DNA of 64,000 bases from an uncultured Azohydromonas sp. GTDB taxonomy: Bacteria; Pseudomonadota; Gammaproteobacteria; Burkholderiales; Burkholderiaceae_C. How positions within the stretch are numbered: the stretch's first letter is position 1; the number at the start of each line of letters is the position of its first letter. Shown piece by piece: positions 1 to 12,013 of the stretch. The stretch spans positions 7,886 to 71,885 of the forward strand of contig NZ_CALAOH010000127.1 in NCBI RefSeq assembly GCF_937926365.1, in the 5' to 3' direction. The notes under the pieces are model-generated. The model ran no database searches. It was not told the DNA's origin and saw nothing but the letters and a program-made list of their open reading frames with translations. The position numbers were made by a program, and so were the translations under genes.

Positions 1-2663
<2,663 letters not shown>

Positions 2664-2987
2664 GGTGTGGACTCCCGTCGTTGAAGAACCGGAAATCCGG
2701 GCAAGGACCGCGCCCACGCATCCCGGGCGCTTCCTGGACTGCACGGTGCATGCGAGCTTCGGGCTGCGCCGCAAGGCATCCGCTTTCGCCTCGATAGCGT
2801 GACGTGGGTGATGCGACTAAAAAATGGCTATATGTCAAGAAAATAGTTACGTATATATCCCCTAAAAACATTAAATAAACCTGAAGAGACAAAAATTACT
2901 TTAATTAACCTGAGTATCTGGCCCTTTTGTCCTCTGCGTGTCGATTCGTGATTACCACGACACGATGCGATAACCCAGGAGCGTTTC
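2664..2987. other. AT-rich intergenic region between acnA and the lipoprotein gene
   Basis: This 324-base gap separates two divergent genes. Bases of roughly 2815-2930 are strikingly AT-rich, with runs such as aaaaaatgg, tatatatcc and aattaacc, in an otherwise GC-rich window. The gap must hold the promoters of both genes, but no hexamer pair stands out with correct spacing. An AGGAG ribosome binding site lies about ten bases before the lipoprotein ATG. No RNA gene or convincing small ORF is visible. Confidence 0.6.
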
Positions 2988-5900
2988 ATGAAGCCCCGTC
3001 TTCCGGTTCCCTGGGCTGGACTGGTGTCCTGCCTATTCAGCGCCATGCTGCTGTCCGCTTGTGGTGGCGGCGGCAGTAGCGGCGATTCTTCCCGTACCGA
3101 TGACGGCAGCACGGAACGCGCACTGGCCGTCGATGCTGCCGTGCCGCTGTTCCAACTGCAGCTCTCCAGTGCTGTCGGTGGCTCCTTGCTTCCCTTCACG
3201 GTGGGGCAACCGCTGCGCCAGGGTGACGTGCCCGCGGGCCTGACGCTGACGGCCGAAGGCGTACCCGAGCTCCAGGCCGTCATCACGAACCGCTGGCCTG
3301 ACGGCAGCGCCAAGTTCGCCATCGTCTCCGGCCGGGCCGATCTGCAGCCGGGCAGTTGGCGCAGCATCGGGCTGAGCGTGGCTGCGCCGTCGCAGGCGGC
3401 CGCACCCCTCACCACGGAAAACCTCAGAGCGACCGGCATTACCGCGCGCGTGGACTTCGGCGCCTTTGGCACCGTGGGTTGGTCGGCCGGCGACTGGGAC
3501 ACCCCGGCGCGTACCGTCGTGAGCGGGCCACAGATGAGCGCCTGGACTTTCCGCAAGCCCATCGGCAGCGATGCGCACTTGGTGGCCTGGCTCGAAGTGC
3601 GCGCCTACAAGGGCGGGCAGGTGGAGGTACTGCCCTGGATCGAAAACGGCTACCTCAACGTGCCCGGCGCCACCGAGAAGAGCGCGTCCGCCACGTTCAC
3701 GCTGGGCAACCAGATGCGTTTCTCGCAGCCGCTGACGCTGCTCAACCACCAGCGCGCCGTGCTGGCCAGCGGCACCACGCTCACGCACTGGCTGGGCGCC
3801 GACCCGGTGGTCACGCCGCGGCATGACACCACTTACTTCATGGACAGTCGCCTGGTTCCCAGGTACAGCGGCCAGACGGTGGCCAGCAGCCCGTTGCTCG
3901 CGCAGTTGGTGGGCGAGTACACGCCGCTGATGCAGGGCGGCTTCCCGGACGGGATGGGGCATGTGGGTTACGACGGCTCCATTGGGCTGCTGCCCATGTG
4001 GGACGTGGCTTACCTGACCTCCCAGGGCGATCCGCGCGCCTGGCGCAGCACGATCATCAACGGCTACGCGGCCGGCCGTTACGGCCTGCATTACCGCGAC
4101 GAGACGACGCAGCGCCCACTGGCCTTCTCCAAGTATCCGCACCTGGTGATGAGCTACGGTTCCGGCGTGTCCGGCATCGGCACGTCGTCCAAGAACCAGT
4201 ACACGCCAAGCGTCTCCGGTGCCACGCCCCCGAGCTTCACCACCTCGCACCATCCCTCGATGGGCTACCTGGCGTACCTGATCAGCGGCTGGCACTACTT
4301 CCGGGAAGAAACCCAGTTCGTCGCCACGCTCAACTACCTCAAGCAGTCCGACACCGTGCGCCAGGGCAGCGGAGGCGTCCTGGAGTCCAGCTCGGGCGCG
4401 CTGACGCCCCGTGGCGCCGCCTGGGCTTTGCGCTCGCTGTCACAGGCTGCGATCGCCACGCCCGACGACGACCCGCTCAGCGGCGAATTCAAGGCCAGCA
4501 TCAACGCCAACATTGACTACTACCACGGCCGCTATGTCGCCAAGCCCAACAATCCGCTAGGCCTGGTGCAGCCGTATGGCAACGGCTACACGAACACCGA
4601 TCCCTTGATCGGTGCGAACTGGATGGACGATTTCTTCACCGGGTCGTTCGCCTTCATGAAGGGCCTCAAGCTGCACGACGAGACGCTGCAGCCCAAGCTC
4701 GACAGCTTCCTGGCCTGGAAATTCCGCGCCATCGTGGGCCGCCTGGGTGGCAGCGGCCCCGACCAGTTCGCCTACCCCTACGCCGGGCAGTACACCGTTC
4801 CTTTCGCGCCCAGCCTCAAGAGCGACTGGGTCAACGGCACGGGGCCCTGGTACGCGAACTGGGGCGAGGTGGCGCGCGCCATGAACCTGCCGACCAACGG
4901 TGAGCCGGGCCACATTCTGGACAGCGGCTATCGCGCCGATCCCACCGGTTACTGGGGCAACCTGATGCCAGCGCTGGCGTACGCGGTGGACGAGGGGGCC
5001 GAGGGCGCGGAGGCCGCGTGGGAGCGCGTGCAGTCCTCGCCCGACTACAAGGTGACGTTCACCAAGTTCAACGACACCCCGGTGTGGAGCGTGTACCCGC
5101 GCTCGAAGAGTTTGACCCTGCCGCCGAGCCGCACCTTGCCGCCGACGGCGCTTTTCGACTTGAAGCCCGGCCACTGGTTAGAGCTGCCCGAGACCAAGAT
5201 CGCCTCCGTGCTCCCGGTACCGGCCCCCAGGGGCTGGCCGGCTGCGGTGGTCTGGGGCACCAACGGCGCCACGGCGGACACCCTGCGCAGCCGGCTGCTG
5301 GTCTGGGGCGGCGGTAACGGCAATTACTGGGGCAACGAGATGTACGCCCTGGAGCTTGACTCCCTGTCGATTCGCCGCATCGTCGAACCCAGCCCGTTCA
5401 CGGTTGCCGGCCAGGACACGAACTGCGCCACCGCGCTGCCGGACGGTACGCCGCGCTCGCGCGCGACCGGCGGCAGCCTGACCTACATCCCGTCCCTGGA
5501 CAGCTTCTTCGCCATTGCCGGCAACGTGTCCTACTGCCTGGACGGCACCCGGCCCTCCGGCGGCGTCTGGCTGCGCGATTTCAACGACGGCCAGTGGCTC
5601 ATGAAGCGCGAAACCGCGCCCGTCCAGTACGGGTATGGCGTGATGGCGGTGTACGACGAGCTGACCCGCAAGGTCTTCATCAAGGACATGGCCAAGTTCC
5701 AAGCCTATTCGCCCGAAACCGACACCTTCACGGTGCTCAACGCCAACATGCCCGTGGACTACCACCTCTCGGCCGCGCTGGACACCAAGCGCCGCAAGCT
5801 GGTGATGCTGGGCAACGGGGTGCAGATCATCGACCTGGCCACCAACACGATGAGTACCGTGAGCACCATCAATCCTCCCGGACTGGTCACCGGCAAGCAG

Positions 5901-6164
5901 TCGCCGGGCGTGGCCTACGACCCGGTGGCCGACCGCATCGTGGCCTGGCACGGCGGCAGCGAGGTGTGGGCGCTGGACATGGACACGCTGGAGTGGACCC
6001 AGGTGGCTGCCAACGACGGTCCCACGGCCGCGGCGCCCGCCCAGGGTACGCACGGACGCTGGGCCTACATCCCCAAGCACAACGTGTTCGCGTTGATCAA
6101 CGACATCAACCAGAACGCGTGGGTGTTCAAGCTCGGCACCGAGGCCGGGCAGCCAATGCCCTGA
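2988..6164 (+). CDS. Large lipoprotein with RIFT-barrel-like N-terminal part and kelch-like C-terminal part
   Basis: This is a 1058-residue exported protein. A basic start and hydrophobic stretch end in the lipobox LLSAC, making Cys25 the lipidation site; glycine at +2 suggests the outer membrane. Residues of about 40-130 (PFTVGQPLRQGDVP, then NRWPDGSAKFAIVSG) recall the N-terminal barrel of the exo-rhamnogalacturonan lyase/YetA group. From about residue 710 there are repeats of the type seen in galactose-oxidase/kelch propellers (LLVWGGGNGNYWGNEMYAL, then RIVAWHGGSEVWALDMDTL). A role in binding or cleaving polysaccharide is an inference. It stands alone, with a free-standing promoter region upstream and mutL convergent downstream. 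Confidence 0.55.
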   Translation: MKPRLPVPWAGLVSCLFSAMLLSACGGGGSSGDSSRTDDGSTERALAVDAAVPLFQLQLSSAVGGSLLPFTVGQPLRQGDVPAGLTLTAEGVPELQAVITNRWPDGSAKFAIVSGRADLQPGSWRSIGLSVAAPSQAAAPLTTENLRATGITARVDFGAFGTVGWSAGDWDTPARTVVSGPQMSAWTFRKPIGSDAHLVAWLEVRAYKGGQVEVLPWIENGYLNVPGATEKSASATFTLGNQMRFSQPLTLLNHQRAVLASGTTLTHWLGADPVVTPRHDTTYFMDSRLVPRYSGQTVASSPLLAQLVGEYTPLMQGGFPDGMGHVGYDGSIGLLPMWDVAYLTSQGDPRAWRSTIINGYAAGRYGLHYRDETTQRPLAFSKYPHLVMSYGSGVSGIGTSSKNQYTPSVSGATPPSFTTSHHPSMGYLAYLISGWHYFREETQFVATLNYLKQSDTVRQGSGGVLESSSGALTPRGAAWALRSLSQAAIATPDDDPLSGEFKASINANIDYYHGRYVAKPNNPLGLVQPYGNGYTNTDPLIGANWMDDFFTGSFAFMKGLKLHDETLQPKLDSFLAWKFRAIVGRLGGSGPDQFAYPYAGQYTVPFAPSLKSDWVNGTGPWYANWGEVARAMNLPTNGEPGHILDSGYRADPTGYWGNLMPALAYAVDEGAEGAEAAWERVQSSPDYKVTFTKFNDTPVWSVYPRSKSLTLPPSRTLPPTALFDLKPGHWLELPETKIASVLPVPAPRGWPAAVVWGTNGATADTLRSRLLVWGGGNGNYWGNEMYALELDSLSIRRIVEPSPFTVAGQDTNCATALPDGTPRSRATGGSLTYIPSLDSFFAIAGNVSYCLDGTRPSGGVWLRDFNDGQWLMKRETAPVQYGYGVMAVYDELTRKVFIKDMAKFQAYSPETDTFTVLNANMPVDYHLSAALDTKRRKLVMLGNGVQIIDLATNTMSTVSTINPPGLVTGKQSPGVAYDPVADRIVAWHGGSEVWALDMDTLEWTQVAANDGPTAAAPAQGTHGRWAYIPKHNVFALINDINQNAWVFKLGTEAGQPMP

Positions 6165-6180
6165 TGCCGGTGGGCCGCGT

Positions 6181-8217
6181 CTAGCGCCCGCGCAGGAACA
6201 ACGCGTCCAGCTCCTTCATCGTCACCTGGCGCCAAGTGGGCCGGCCGTGGTTGCACTGGTCGGCGCGCTCGGTGGCTTCCATCTCGCGCAGCAGGGCGTT
6301 CATCTCCTCCAGCGTGAGGCGCCGGTGGGCGCGCACCGCGCCGTGGCAGGCCATGGTGGCCAGCATCTCGTCGCGGGCGCGCTGCACCACGCGGCTCGAC
6401 CCCACCTGCGCCAGCTCCGCCAGCACCGAGCGCACCAGCTCGGGCAGGTCGGCGTCCGGCAGCGCCGCCGGGCGGCTGCGCAGCGACAGCGAGGTGGCCG
6501 ACAGTGGCGCCACGTCCAGGCCCAACTCCAGCAGCGTCTCGCGCTCGACCTCGGCCGTGGCCAGCTCGGTGGGCGTGGCGGCCATGGCCTCGGGAATCAG
6601 CAACGGCTGCGAGGGCAGCCTCCCCTGCGCCGCCTGCGAGCGTTTCAATCGCTCGTACACGATGCGCTCGTGCGCGGCGTGCATGTCCACGATCACCAGT
6701 CCCTGGGCGTTCTCCGCCAGCACGTACACGCCACCCACCTGCGCCAGCGCCCGGCCCAGCGGCCAGGCCGGCGACTCGGCAGTGCTCGCAGCGGCGAGCG
6801 GCGGCTCGCGCAAGGGTTCCGGCGCGACGGCGGTGCTCGCAACCACCGGGCCGGCCGCGGTGGCGGACTCGCCACGCGGTGTCAAGGAGGCTTCGGCGCG
6901 GCCCGCCGCGGCGGGCAGGCCAGCGGCCATCGCACCGCCGGTCACCGGCGCCCGGGTGGGCGCCACCGTCTCGCCGCGCAGCGCGCCCCAGGCAGCGAGC
7001 CCGCCGCTGCCGGACGGGGTGCGCCACGGACCGTCGTCCCAGCGCCGCGCGGCGGGCGTGTCGGCCAGGGCCAGGCCGGCCTGGTGGCGCAGCGGCGGCG
7101 TGGGCAGTTCCACCCGCTGCACGACCGGGGAAGAGGGCGCCGCGGATGCCGGCCAGGGTGCGTCCTGCGGCGCCTCCTGCGCCGCGCGCGTGAGCGCCAG
7201 CGCCTGCACCAGCGCCTGGCGCACCGCCTGGTGCACGGCGCGGCTGTCGCGGAAGCGCACCTCGATCTTGGTCGGGTGCACGTTCACGTCCACCAGCTCC
7301 GGCGCGATGTCCAGGAACAGTACGTAGGCGGGCTGGCGGCTGCTGTGGAGCTGGTCCTCGTAGGCCGAGCGCACGGCGTGGGCAACGAGGCGGTCGCGCA
7401 CGAAGCGGCCGTTGACGTAGAGGTACTGCACGTCGGCGCGGCTGCGCGCGGCCTCGGGGTTGCCGGCGCGGCCCTCGATGCGCAGCGGCCCGGCAGCGGC
7501 CTGCACCGCGCGGCTGGCGGCGATGAAGTCGATGCCCAGCACCTCGCGCATGCGCTGCGTCAGCGCGTTGTCCTCGGGCAGCAGCCCGGCGCCGGCGGCG
7601 CGCCACTGCGCCGCGAGCTTGCCGTCGTGCCACACGCTGAAGCTCACGTCCGGGCGCGCCAGCGCGTGACGGCGCACGGCGTCCAGCGCGTGCGCGAACT
7701 CGGTGCTCTCGCTCTTGAGGAACTTGCGCCGCGCCGGGGTGTTGAAGAACAGCTCGCGCACCTCGACGGTGGTGCCCACGCCGCGCGCCGCGGGCGTGAG
7801 CTCGCCGGTGCGGGCATCGAGCCGGTGCGCGTGCGCGGCTTCCGCGGCGCGGCTGGCGATGCACAGTTCCGCCACCGAGGCGATGGCCGCCAGCGCCTCG
7901 CCCCGGAAGCCCATGCTGCGTACGTGCTCCAGCTCCGAGAGCGAGGCGATCTTGCTGGTGGCGTGGCGCTTGACGGCCAGGGCCAGCTGCGTGGAAGGGA
8001 TGCCGCTGCCGTCGTCCTCGACCAGGATGGCGCGCATGCCGCCGCCGGTAAGGCGCACCGTGACCTGCGTGGCGCCGGCGTCCAGCGCGTTGTCCACCAG
8101 CTCTCGCACCACCGAGGCCGGGCGCTCCACCACCTCGCCCGCGGCGATCTGGCTCACCAGCGCATCGGGCAGTTCACGGATGGGTCGGCGCGGCGCGGCC
8201 GTGAGGGGGGCATTCAT
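6181..8217 (-). CDS. mutL: DNA mismatch repair protein MutL
   Basis: MutL couples mismatch recognition by MutS to strand removal. The 678-residue product has the GHKL ATPase motifs at its N-terminus (VRELVDNALDAGA, EDDGSGI, GFRGEALAAIASV), a variable proline/alanine-rich linker, and a C-terminal dimerisation domain. The latter carries DMHAAHERIVYE near residue 511 plus ACHGAVRAH and CNHGRPTW, which fit the metal-binding endonuclease motifs of MutL proteins from bacteria without MutH; glutamine of the usual DQHA is methionine here. The ATG at 8217 gives the typical start (MNAPL, then PIRELPDALVSQIAAGEVVERP); an in-frame ATG at 8298 would run into the dedA gene. mutS lies 20 kb away on the same strand. 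Confidence 0.95.
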   Translation of the reverse strand: MNAPLTAAPRRPIRELPDALVSQIAAGEVVERPASVVRELVDNALDAGATQVTVRLTGGGMRAILVEDDGSGIPSTQLALAVKRHATSKIASLSELEHVRSMGFRGEALAAIASVAELCIASRAAEAAHAHRLDARTGELTPAARGVGTTVEVRELFFNTPARRKFLKSESTEFAHALDAVRRHALARPDVSFSVWHDGKLAAQWRAAGAGLLPEDNALTQRMREVLGIDFIAASRAVQAAAGPLRIEGRAGNPEAARSRADVQYLYVNGRFVRDRLVAHAVRSAYEDQLHSSRQPAYVLFLDIAPELVDVNVHPTKIEVRFRDSRAVHQAVRQALVQALALTRAAQEAPQDAPWPASAAPSSPVVQRVELPTPPLRHQAGLALADTPAARRWDDGPWRTPSGSGGLAAWGALRGETVAPTRAPVTGGAMAAGLPAAAGRAEASLTPRGESATAAGPVVASTAVAPEPLREPPLAAASTAESPAWPLGRALAQVGGVYVLAENAQGLVIVDMHAAHERIVYERLKRSQAAQGRLPSQPLLIPEAMAATPTELATAEVERETLLELGLDVAPLSATSLSLRSRPAALPDADLPELVRSVLAELAQVGSSRVVQRARDEMLATMACHGAVRAHRRLTLEEMNALLREMEATERADQCNHGRPTWRQVTMKELDALFLRGR

Positions 8218-8266
8218 CAACGGGATTGTAGGAAGGCCGCCACAGGGCTTCCGGATAATGGGCTCC

Positions 8267-8911
8267 ATGGAAATGCTCGCCCAGCTCGTTGATTTCATCC
8301 TGCACGTCGATGCGCACCTGATGGCGTTCGTGCAGGCCTATGGCGCGTGGGTGTACGCGCTGCTGTTCCTCATCGTCTTCGTCGAGACCGGCGTGGTGGT
8401 GATGCCCTTCCTGCCCGGCGATTCGCTGCTGTTCGTGGTGGGCGCGCTGTGCGGGCTGGACCTGATGAGCCTGCCGCTGGCCATGGCGCTGCTGATCGTG
8501 GCGGCGGTGCTGGGCGACCAGGTGAACTACAGCATCGGGCGCTGGCTGGGGCCGCAGGTGTTCCGCTGGGAAAGCTCGCGCTTCTTCAACAAGCGCGCCT
8601 TCGACCAGGCGCATGCCTTCTACGAGAAGCACGGCGGCATCACGATCGTGCTGGCGCGCTTCATGCCGTTCATCCGCACCTTCGTGCCCTTCGTGGCCGG
8701 CGTGGCGGCCATGACGCGGGGCAAGTTCTCCTTCTTCAACGTCTCCGGCGCCTTGCTGTGGGTGCTGTCGCTGACGCTGGCCGGCTACCTGTTCGGCAAC
8801 ATCCCCTGGGTCCAGGCCAACCTGAACTTGATCATCTACGCCCTGGTCCTCGTGCCTGCGGCCATCGCGGTGCTGGGCGCGTGGAAGGCGCGCCGGGCCG
8901 AGGCGGCGTGA
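8267..8911 (+). CDS. DedA family membrane protein
   Basis: This 214-residue integral membrane protein belongs to the DedA/SNARE-associated family, whose members include undecaprenyl-phosphate and other lipid translocases and support membrane homeostasis. Typical features are the re-entrant motif VVVMPFLPGDSLLFVVGALC, the segment GDQVNYSIGRWLG, and the conserved FARFMPFIRTFVPFVAGVAAM-like stretch (LARFMPFIR). Hydrophobic helices cover most of the length and the protein ends in a short basic tail. ATG codons at 8258, 8267 and 8273 are all in frame, and no strong ribosome binding site decides between them. It is divergent from mutL with about 50 bases between. Confidence 0.85.
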   Translation: MEMLAQLVDFILHVDAHLMAFVQAYGAWVYALLFLIVFVETGVVVMPFLPGDSLLFVVGALCGLDLMSLPLAMALLIVAAVLGDQVNYSIGRWLGPQVFRWESSRFFNKRAFDQAHAFYEKHGGITIVLARFMPFIRTFVPFVAGVAAMTRGKFSFFNVSGALLWVLSLTLAGYLFGNIPWVQANLNLIIYALVLVPAAIAVLGAWKARRAEAA

Positions 8912-8934
8912 AATTCCCCAGCGATTGAAACGGC

Positions 8935-8957
8935 AAGCGGCCCGAGGGGCCGCTTTT
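8935..8957 (+). terminator. Intrinsic terminator after the dedA-like gene
   Basis: A perfect nine-base-pair stem (aagcggccc / gggccgctt) with a three-base loop is followed by tt on the plus strand, giving a cttttcc tract. It lies between convergent dedA-like and amiC genes and may stop transcription from both sides. Confidence 0.75.
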
Positions 8958-8988
8958 CCGTTGGGCGGGGCGCGAGCGCGAGGGGCGC

Positions 8989-10377
8989 TTACAGCGTCCG
9001 GTTCCGCGCCAGCGGCGGATTCTTGGCGAAATAGCGCCGGATGCCCGTGGCCACCGCCTTCACCAGCTCGCCGCGGTACTCGGGGCTGGCGAGCTTGCGC
9101 TCCTCCTCCGGGTTGGAGATGAAGGCCGTCTCCACCAGGATGCTCGGGATGTCGGGCGCCTTGAGCACCGCGAAGCCCGCCTGCTCGACGTTGCGCTTGT
9201 GCAGCTTGCCCACCTTGCCGATCTGGCCCAGCACCTCGCCGCCGAGCTTGAGGCTGTCCTTGATCTGCGCCGTGGTGCTCATGTCCAGCAGCGCGCGCAT
9301 CACGTGCGCGTCGCCGTTCTTGAGGTTGGCGCCGCCGACCAGGTCCGAGGCGTTCTCGCGCTTCGCCATCCAGCGTGCCGCGGCGCTGGAGGCGCCCTTG
9401 TCGCTGAGCGCGAACACGCTGGCGCCGCGCGCCTCGGGGTTCATGAACGCATCGGCGTGGATGGAGACGAACAAGTCCGCCTGCACGCGCCGCGCCTTGT
9501 TCACGCGCTCGTTCAGCGGCACGAAGAAGTCGCCGTCGCGCGTGAGCATGGCGCGCATGCCGGGCACGGCGTTGAGCCGGTCGCGCAGCTGCAGCGCCAC
9601 GGCCAGCACCACGTCCTTTTCCTTCAGCCCGCTGGGGCCGATGGCGCCCGGGTCCTCGCCGCCATGGCCCGGGTCCAGCGCGACCACGATCAGCCGGTCG
9701 ATCTTCCGGAGCTGCTCGGCCGTGGGCGGCGGAGGTGGGGCGGGGGTCATCGGCGGCGGCGGGGGCGGCAACGCCGGCTTCGGGGCGGCGGCCACCGGCG
9801 GCGGCGTGGGAAGCCCCGGACGGTCCATGCGCTCGATGAACTCGCCCAGCGCGTCCTGCACCGAGCGCGCGGCCTGCTGCTCGGCCTGCGTCTTCTCGCG
9901 CAGCAGTGCCAGCAGCGGGTCCGGCGCTTGGGTAGGGTAGAGGTCGAACACCAGCCGGTGCTGGTACGCCGCCACGGGCGTCAGGCGGAACATCTGCGGC
10001 GCGGTGGCCTGCTTGAGGTCCACCACCAGCCGCACGGTGCGCGGCTGGTTCTGGCCCACGCGCACGCCTTCGATGAAGGGATCGTCCGCGCGCACCTTGC
10101 CCACCAGCTCGCGCAGCGCGGGGCTGAGCTCCAGGTTGTCGATGTCGATCACCAGCCGGTCGGGCGACTCCATGAGCTGATGCCGCGCCGTCAGGGCCTG
10201 ATCGCTCTCAATGGTCACGCGCGTGTACTCCTCCGCGGGCCACACGCGCACGGCCACGATGCCCGCGCCCCAGGCCAGATCGCCCGCGCCCAGCAGCAGC
10301 GCCAGCGCGCCGCCGCGTTTCAACAGGCCGCGGCGCTCGAAGCAGGGATGGGGAAAACAGCGCGGCGAGCGGCTCAT
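8989..10377 (-). CDS. amiC: N-acetylmuramoyl-L-alanine amidase of the AmiC type
   Basis: This periplasmic amidase cuts the amide bond between muramic acid and the stem peptide to separate daughter cells. The 462-residue protein has an N-terminal twin-arginine signal (ERRGLLKRGG, Arg15-Arg16), an AMIN domain (about residues 40-140), a proline-rich linker (about 205-235), and an Amidase_3 domain. The catalytic zinc motifs DPGHGGEDPGAIG, SIHADAF and LVETAFISN are present. Its ATG overlaps the tsaE stop codon as ATGA, so the two are translationally coupled, a pairing common in proteobacteria. An upstream extension of the reading frame lies inside tsaE and is not used. Confidence 0.93.
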   Translation of the reverse strand: MSRSPRCFPHPCFERRGLLKRGGALALLLGAGDLAWGAGIVAVRVWPAEEYTRVTIESDQALTARHQLMESPDRLVIDIDNLELSPALRELVGKVRADDPFIEGVRVGQNQPRTVRLVVDLKQATAPQMFRLTPVAAYQHRLVFDLYPTQAPDPLLALLREKTQAEQQAARSVQDALGEFIERMDRPGLPTPPPVAAAPKPALPPPPPPMTPAPPPPPTAEQLRKIDRLIVVALDPGHGGEDPGAIGPSGLKEKDVVLAVALQLRDRLNAVPGMRAMLTRDGDFFVPLNERVNKARRVQADLFVSIHADAFMNPEARGASVFALSDKGASSAAARWMAKRENASDLVGGANLKNGDAHVMRALLDMSTTAQIKDSLKLGGEVLGQIGKVGKLHKRNVEQAGFAVLKAPDIPSILVETAFISNPEEERKLASPEYRGELVKAVATGIRRYFAKNPPLARNRTL

Positions 10378-10865
10378 GCCAGCACCTCCAGCAGTTGCAG
10401 TCCGCGTGCACTGTGCGCCCGGGCGCGCAGTTCGCGCGAGTCGTCGTCGCGGATGTGCAACGTCAGCACCAGGTCCGCCGGGGGCAATACACCCGCCGCC
10501 TTGTCGGGCCATTCGGCGATTTTGAGCCCCGGCGCGGCGAACACGTCGCGAAAGCCGGCGTCCTCCCACTCGCGCGGGTCTTCGAAGCGGTAGAAGTCGA
10601 AGTGCGAGATGGCCAGGCCGTCCGCCTCGTGCGGCTCCAGCACGGCATAGCTGGGACTCTTGATGCGGCCGGTGACGCCCAGCGCGCGCAGCAGGTGTCG
10701 CACGAAGGTGGTCTTGCCCGCACCCAACGGGCCGTGCAGTTCGATGAAGGCGTTGCGCAGCGACGGCGACGCGGCCAGCCGCGCCGCGCAGGCCGCGGCA
10801 TCGGCCTCCGTCGGCCAGTGGAAACTGCGGCTACCTAGAATCTGGGGATGGGATTGAAGGGTCAT
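10374..10865 (-). CDS. tsaE: tRNA threonylcarbamoyladenosine biosynthesis ATPase TsaE
   Basis: TsaE is the ATPase of the TsaBDE complex that makes the t6A modification at position 37 of ANN-decoding tRNAs. The 163-residue protein shows the Walker A motif GPLGAGKTTFVRHLLRALG and the family motifs SPSYAVLEPH, HFDFYRFEDPREWEDAGF and IAEWPDKA. The ATG at 10865 is the only suitable start, and it places the first 18 bases over the start of the divergent queG gene. The 3' end overlaps amiC as ATGA. Confidence 0.92.
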   Translation of the reverse strand: MTLQSHPQILGSRSFHWPTEADAAACAARLAASPSLRNAFIELHGPLGAGKTTFVRHLLRALGVTGRIKSPSYAVLEPHEADGLAISHFDFYRFEDPREWEDAGFRDVFAAPGLKIAEWPDKAAGVLPPADLVLTLHIRDDDSRELRARAHSARGLQLLEVLA

Positions 10866-11975
10866 GAGGCGCTCGCATTGCTGGAGCCACTGCGCGGCTG
10901 GGCGCGCGAGCTGGGATTTTCCCAGATCGGTATCAGCGGCGTGGACCTGAGCGCGGCCGAGCCGGGCCTGCGCGCCTGGTTGGAGGCCGGATTCCACGGC
11001 TCCATGCACTACATGGCCACGCACGGCATGAAGCGCGCACGGCCCGCGGAGCTGGTGCCCGGCACCGTCAGCGTCATCGCCGCGCGCATGGACTACCTGC
11101 CGCGCGGCACGCCGGATGGTTGGCAGCGCATCGAGTTCGAGCGGCTGGGGCAGCCGCTCCAGGCCGGCGTATCGATGTACGCCCGCGGGCGCGACTACCA
11201 CAAGGTGCTGCGCGCGAGGCTGCAAAAGCTCGCCGACCGGCTCGCCGCGGCCGTCGGTCCCTTCGGCCACCGCGTGTTCACGGACTCGGCCCCGGTGCTG
11301 GAGGTGGAGCTCGCCACCCGTGCCGGCCTGGGCTGGCGCGGGCGCCACACGCTCACGCTTTCGCGCGATGCGGGCTCGACCTTCTTTCTGGGCGAGATCT
11401 ACGTGGACTTGGCGCTGCCGCACAGCGAGCCCGCGCAGGCGCACTGCGGCGGCTGCTCGGCCTGCCTGGACATCTGCCCGACGCGGGCCATCGTGGCGCC
11501 GTACCGGCTGGACGCGCGGCGCTGCATCTCCTACCTGACCATCGAGCACGACGGGCCGCTTCCACTCGAGCTGCGTCCGCTGATGGGCAACCGCATCTAC
11601 GGCTGCGACGACTGCCAGCTCGCGTGCCCGTGGAACAAGTTCGCGCAGCGCTCGCCGCTGCCGGACTTCGAGCTGCGGCCGCATTTCGAGGCGCCCACGC
11701 TGCTGCGGCTCTGGGGCTGGAGCGAGGCGGAGTTCCTCTCCCGCACCGAGGGCAGCCCGATCCGGCGCATCGGCCACGAGCGTTGGCAGCGCAACCTGGC
11801 GGTGGCGCTGGGCAACGCGCTGCGCGCGGGCTTGAGCGACGCAGACGAGGCGGCGGTGCGGCAGGCGCTGACGGCACGACGCGAGGCAGCGGGCGAGCTG
11901 GTGCGGGAGCACATCGACTGGGCGCTGGCGCAGGCAGGCACTGAAATCACGGCGAACGCGCTGGCCAGGGGTTGA
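10848..11975 (+). CDS. queG: Epoxyqueuosine reductase
   Basis: QueG performs the last step of queuosine synthesis, reducing epoxyqueuosine in tRNA with cobalamin and two [4Fe-4S] clusters. The 375-residue protein has the DUF1730 region (MHYMATHGMKRARPAELVPG), the ferredoxin motif HCGGCSACLDICPTRAI, and a second cysteine group YGCDDCQLACPWNKFA. A HEAT-like C-terminal region carries RRIGHERWQRNLAVALGNAL. The ATG at 10848 overlaps the 5' end of divergent tsaE by 18 bases. No other start with a good ribosome binding site is visible nearby. Confidence 0.93.
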   Translation: MGLKGHEALALLEPLRGWARELGFSQIGISGVDLSAAEPGLRAWLEAGFHGSMHYMATHGMKRARPAELVPGTVSVIAARMDYLPRGTPDGWQRIEFERLGQPLQAGVSMYARGRDYHKVLRARLQKLADRLAAAVGPFGHRVFTDSAPVLEVELATRAGLGWRGRHTLTLSRDAGSTFFLGEIYVDLALPHSEPAQAHCGGCSACLDICPTRAIVAPYRLDARRCISYLTIEHDGPLPLELRPLMGNRIYGCDDCQLACPWNKFAQRSPLPDFELRPHFEAPTLLRLWGWSEAEFLSRTEGSPIRRIGHERWQRNLAVALGNALRAGLSDADEAAVRQALTARREAAGELVREHIDWALAQAGTEITANALARG

Positions 11976-12013
11976 GTCGGGGCGCCACAGCCCGAAACGC
12001 TGCGCCAACTGCT

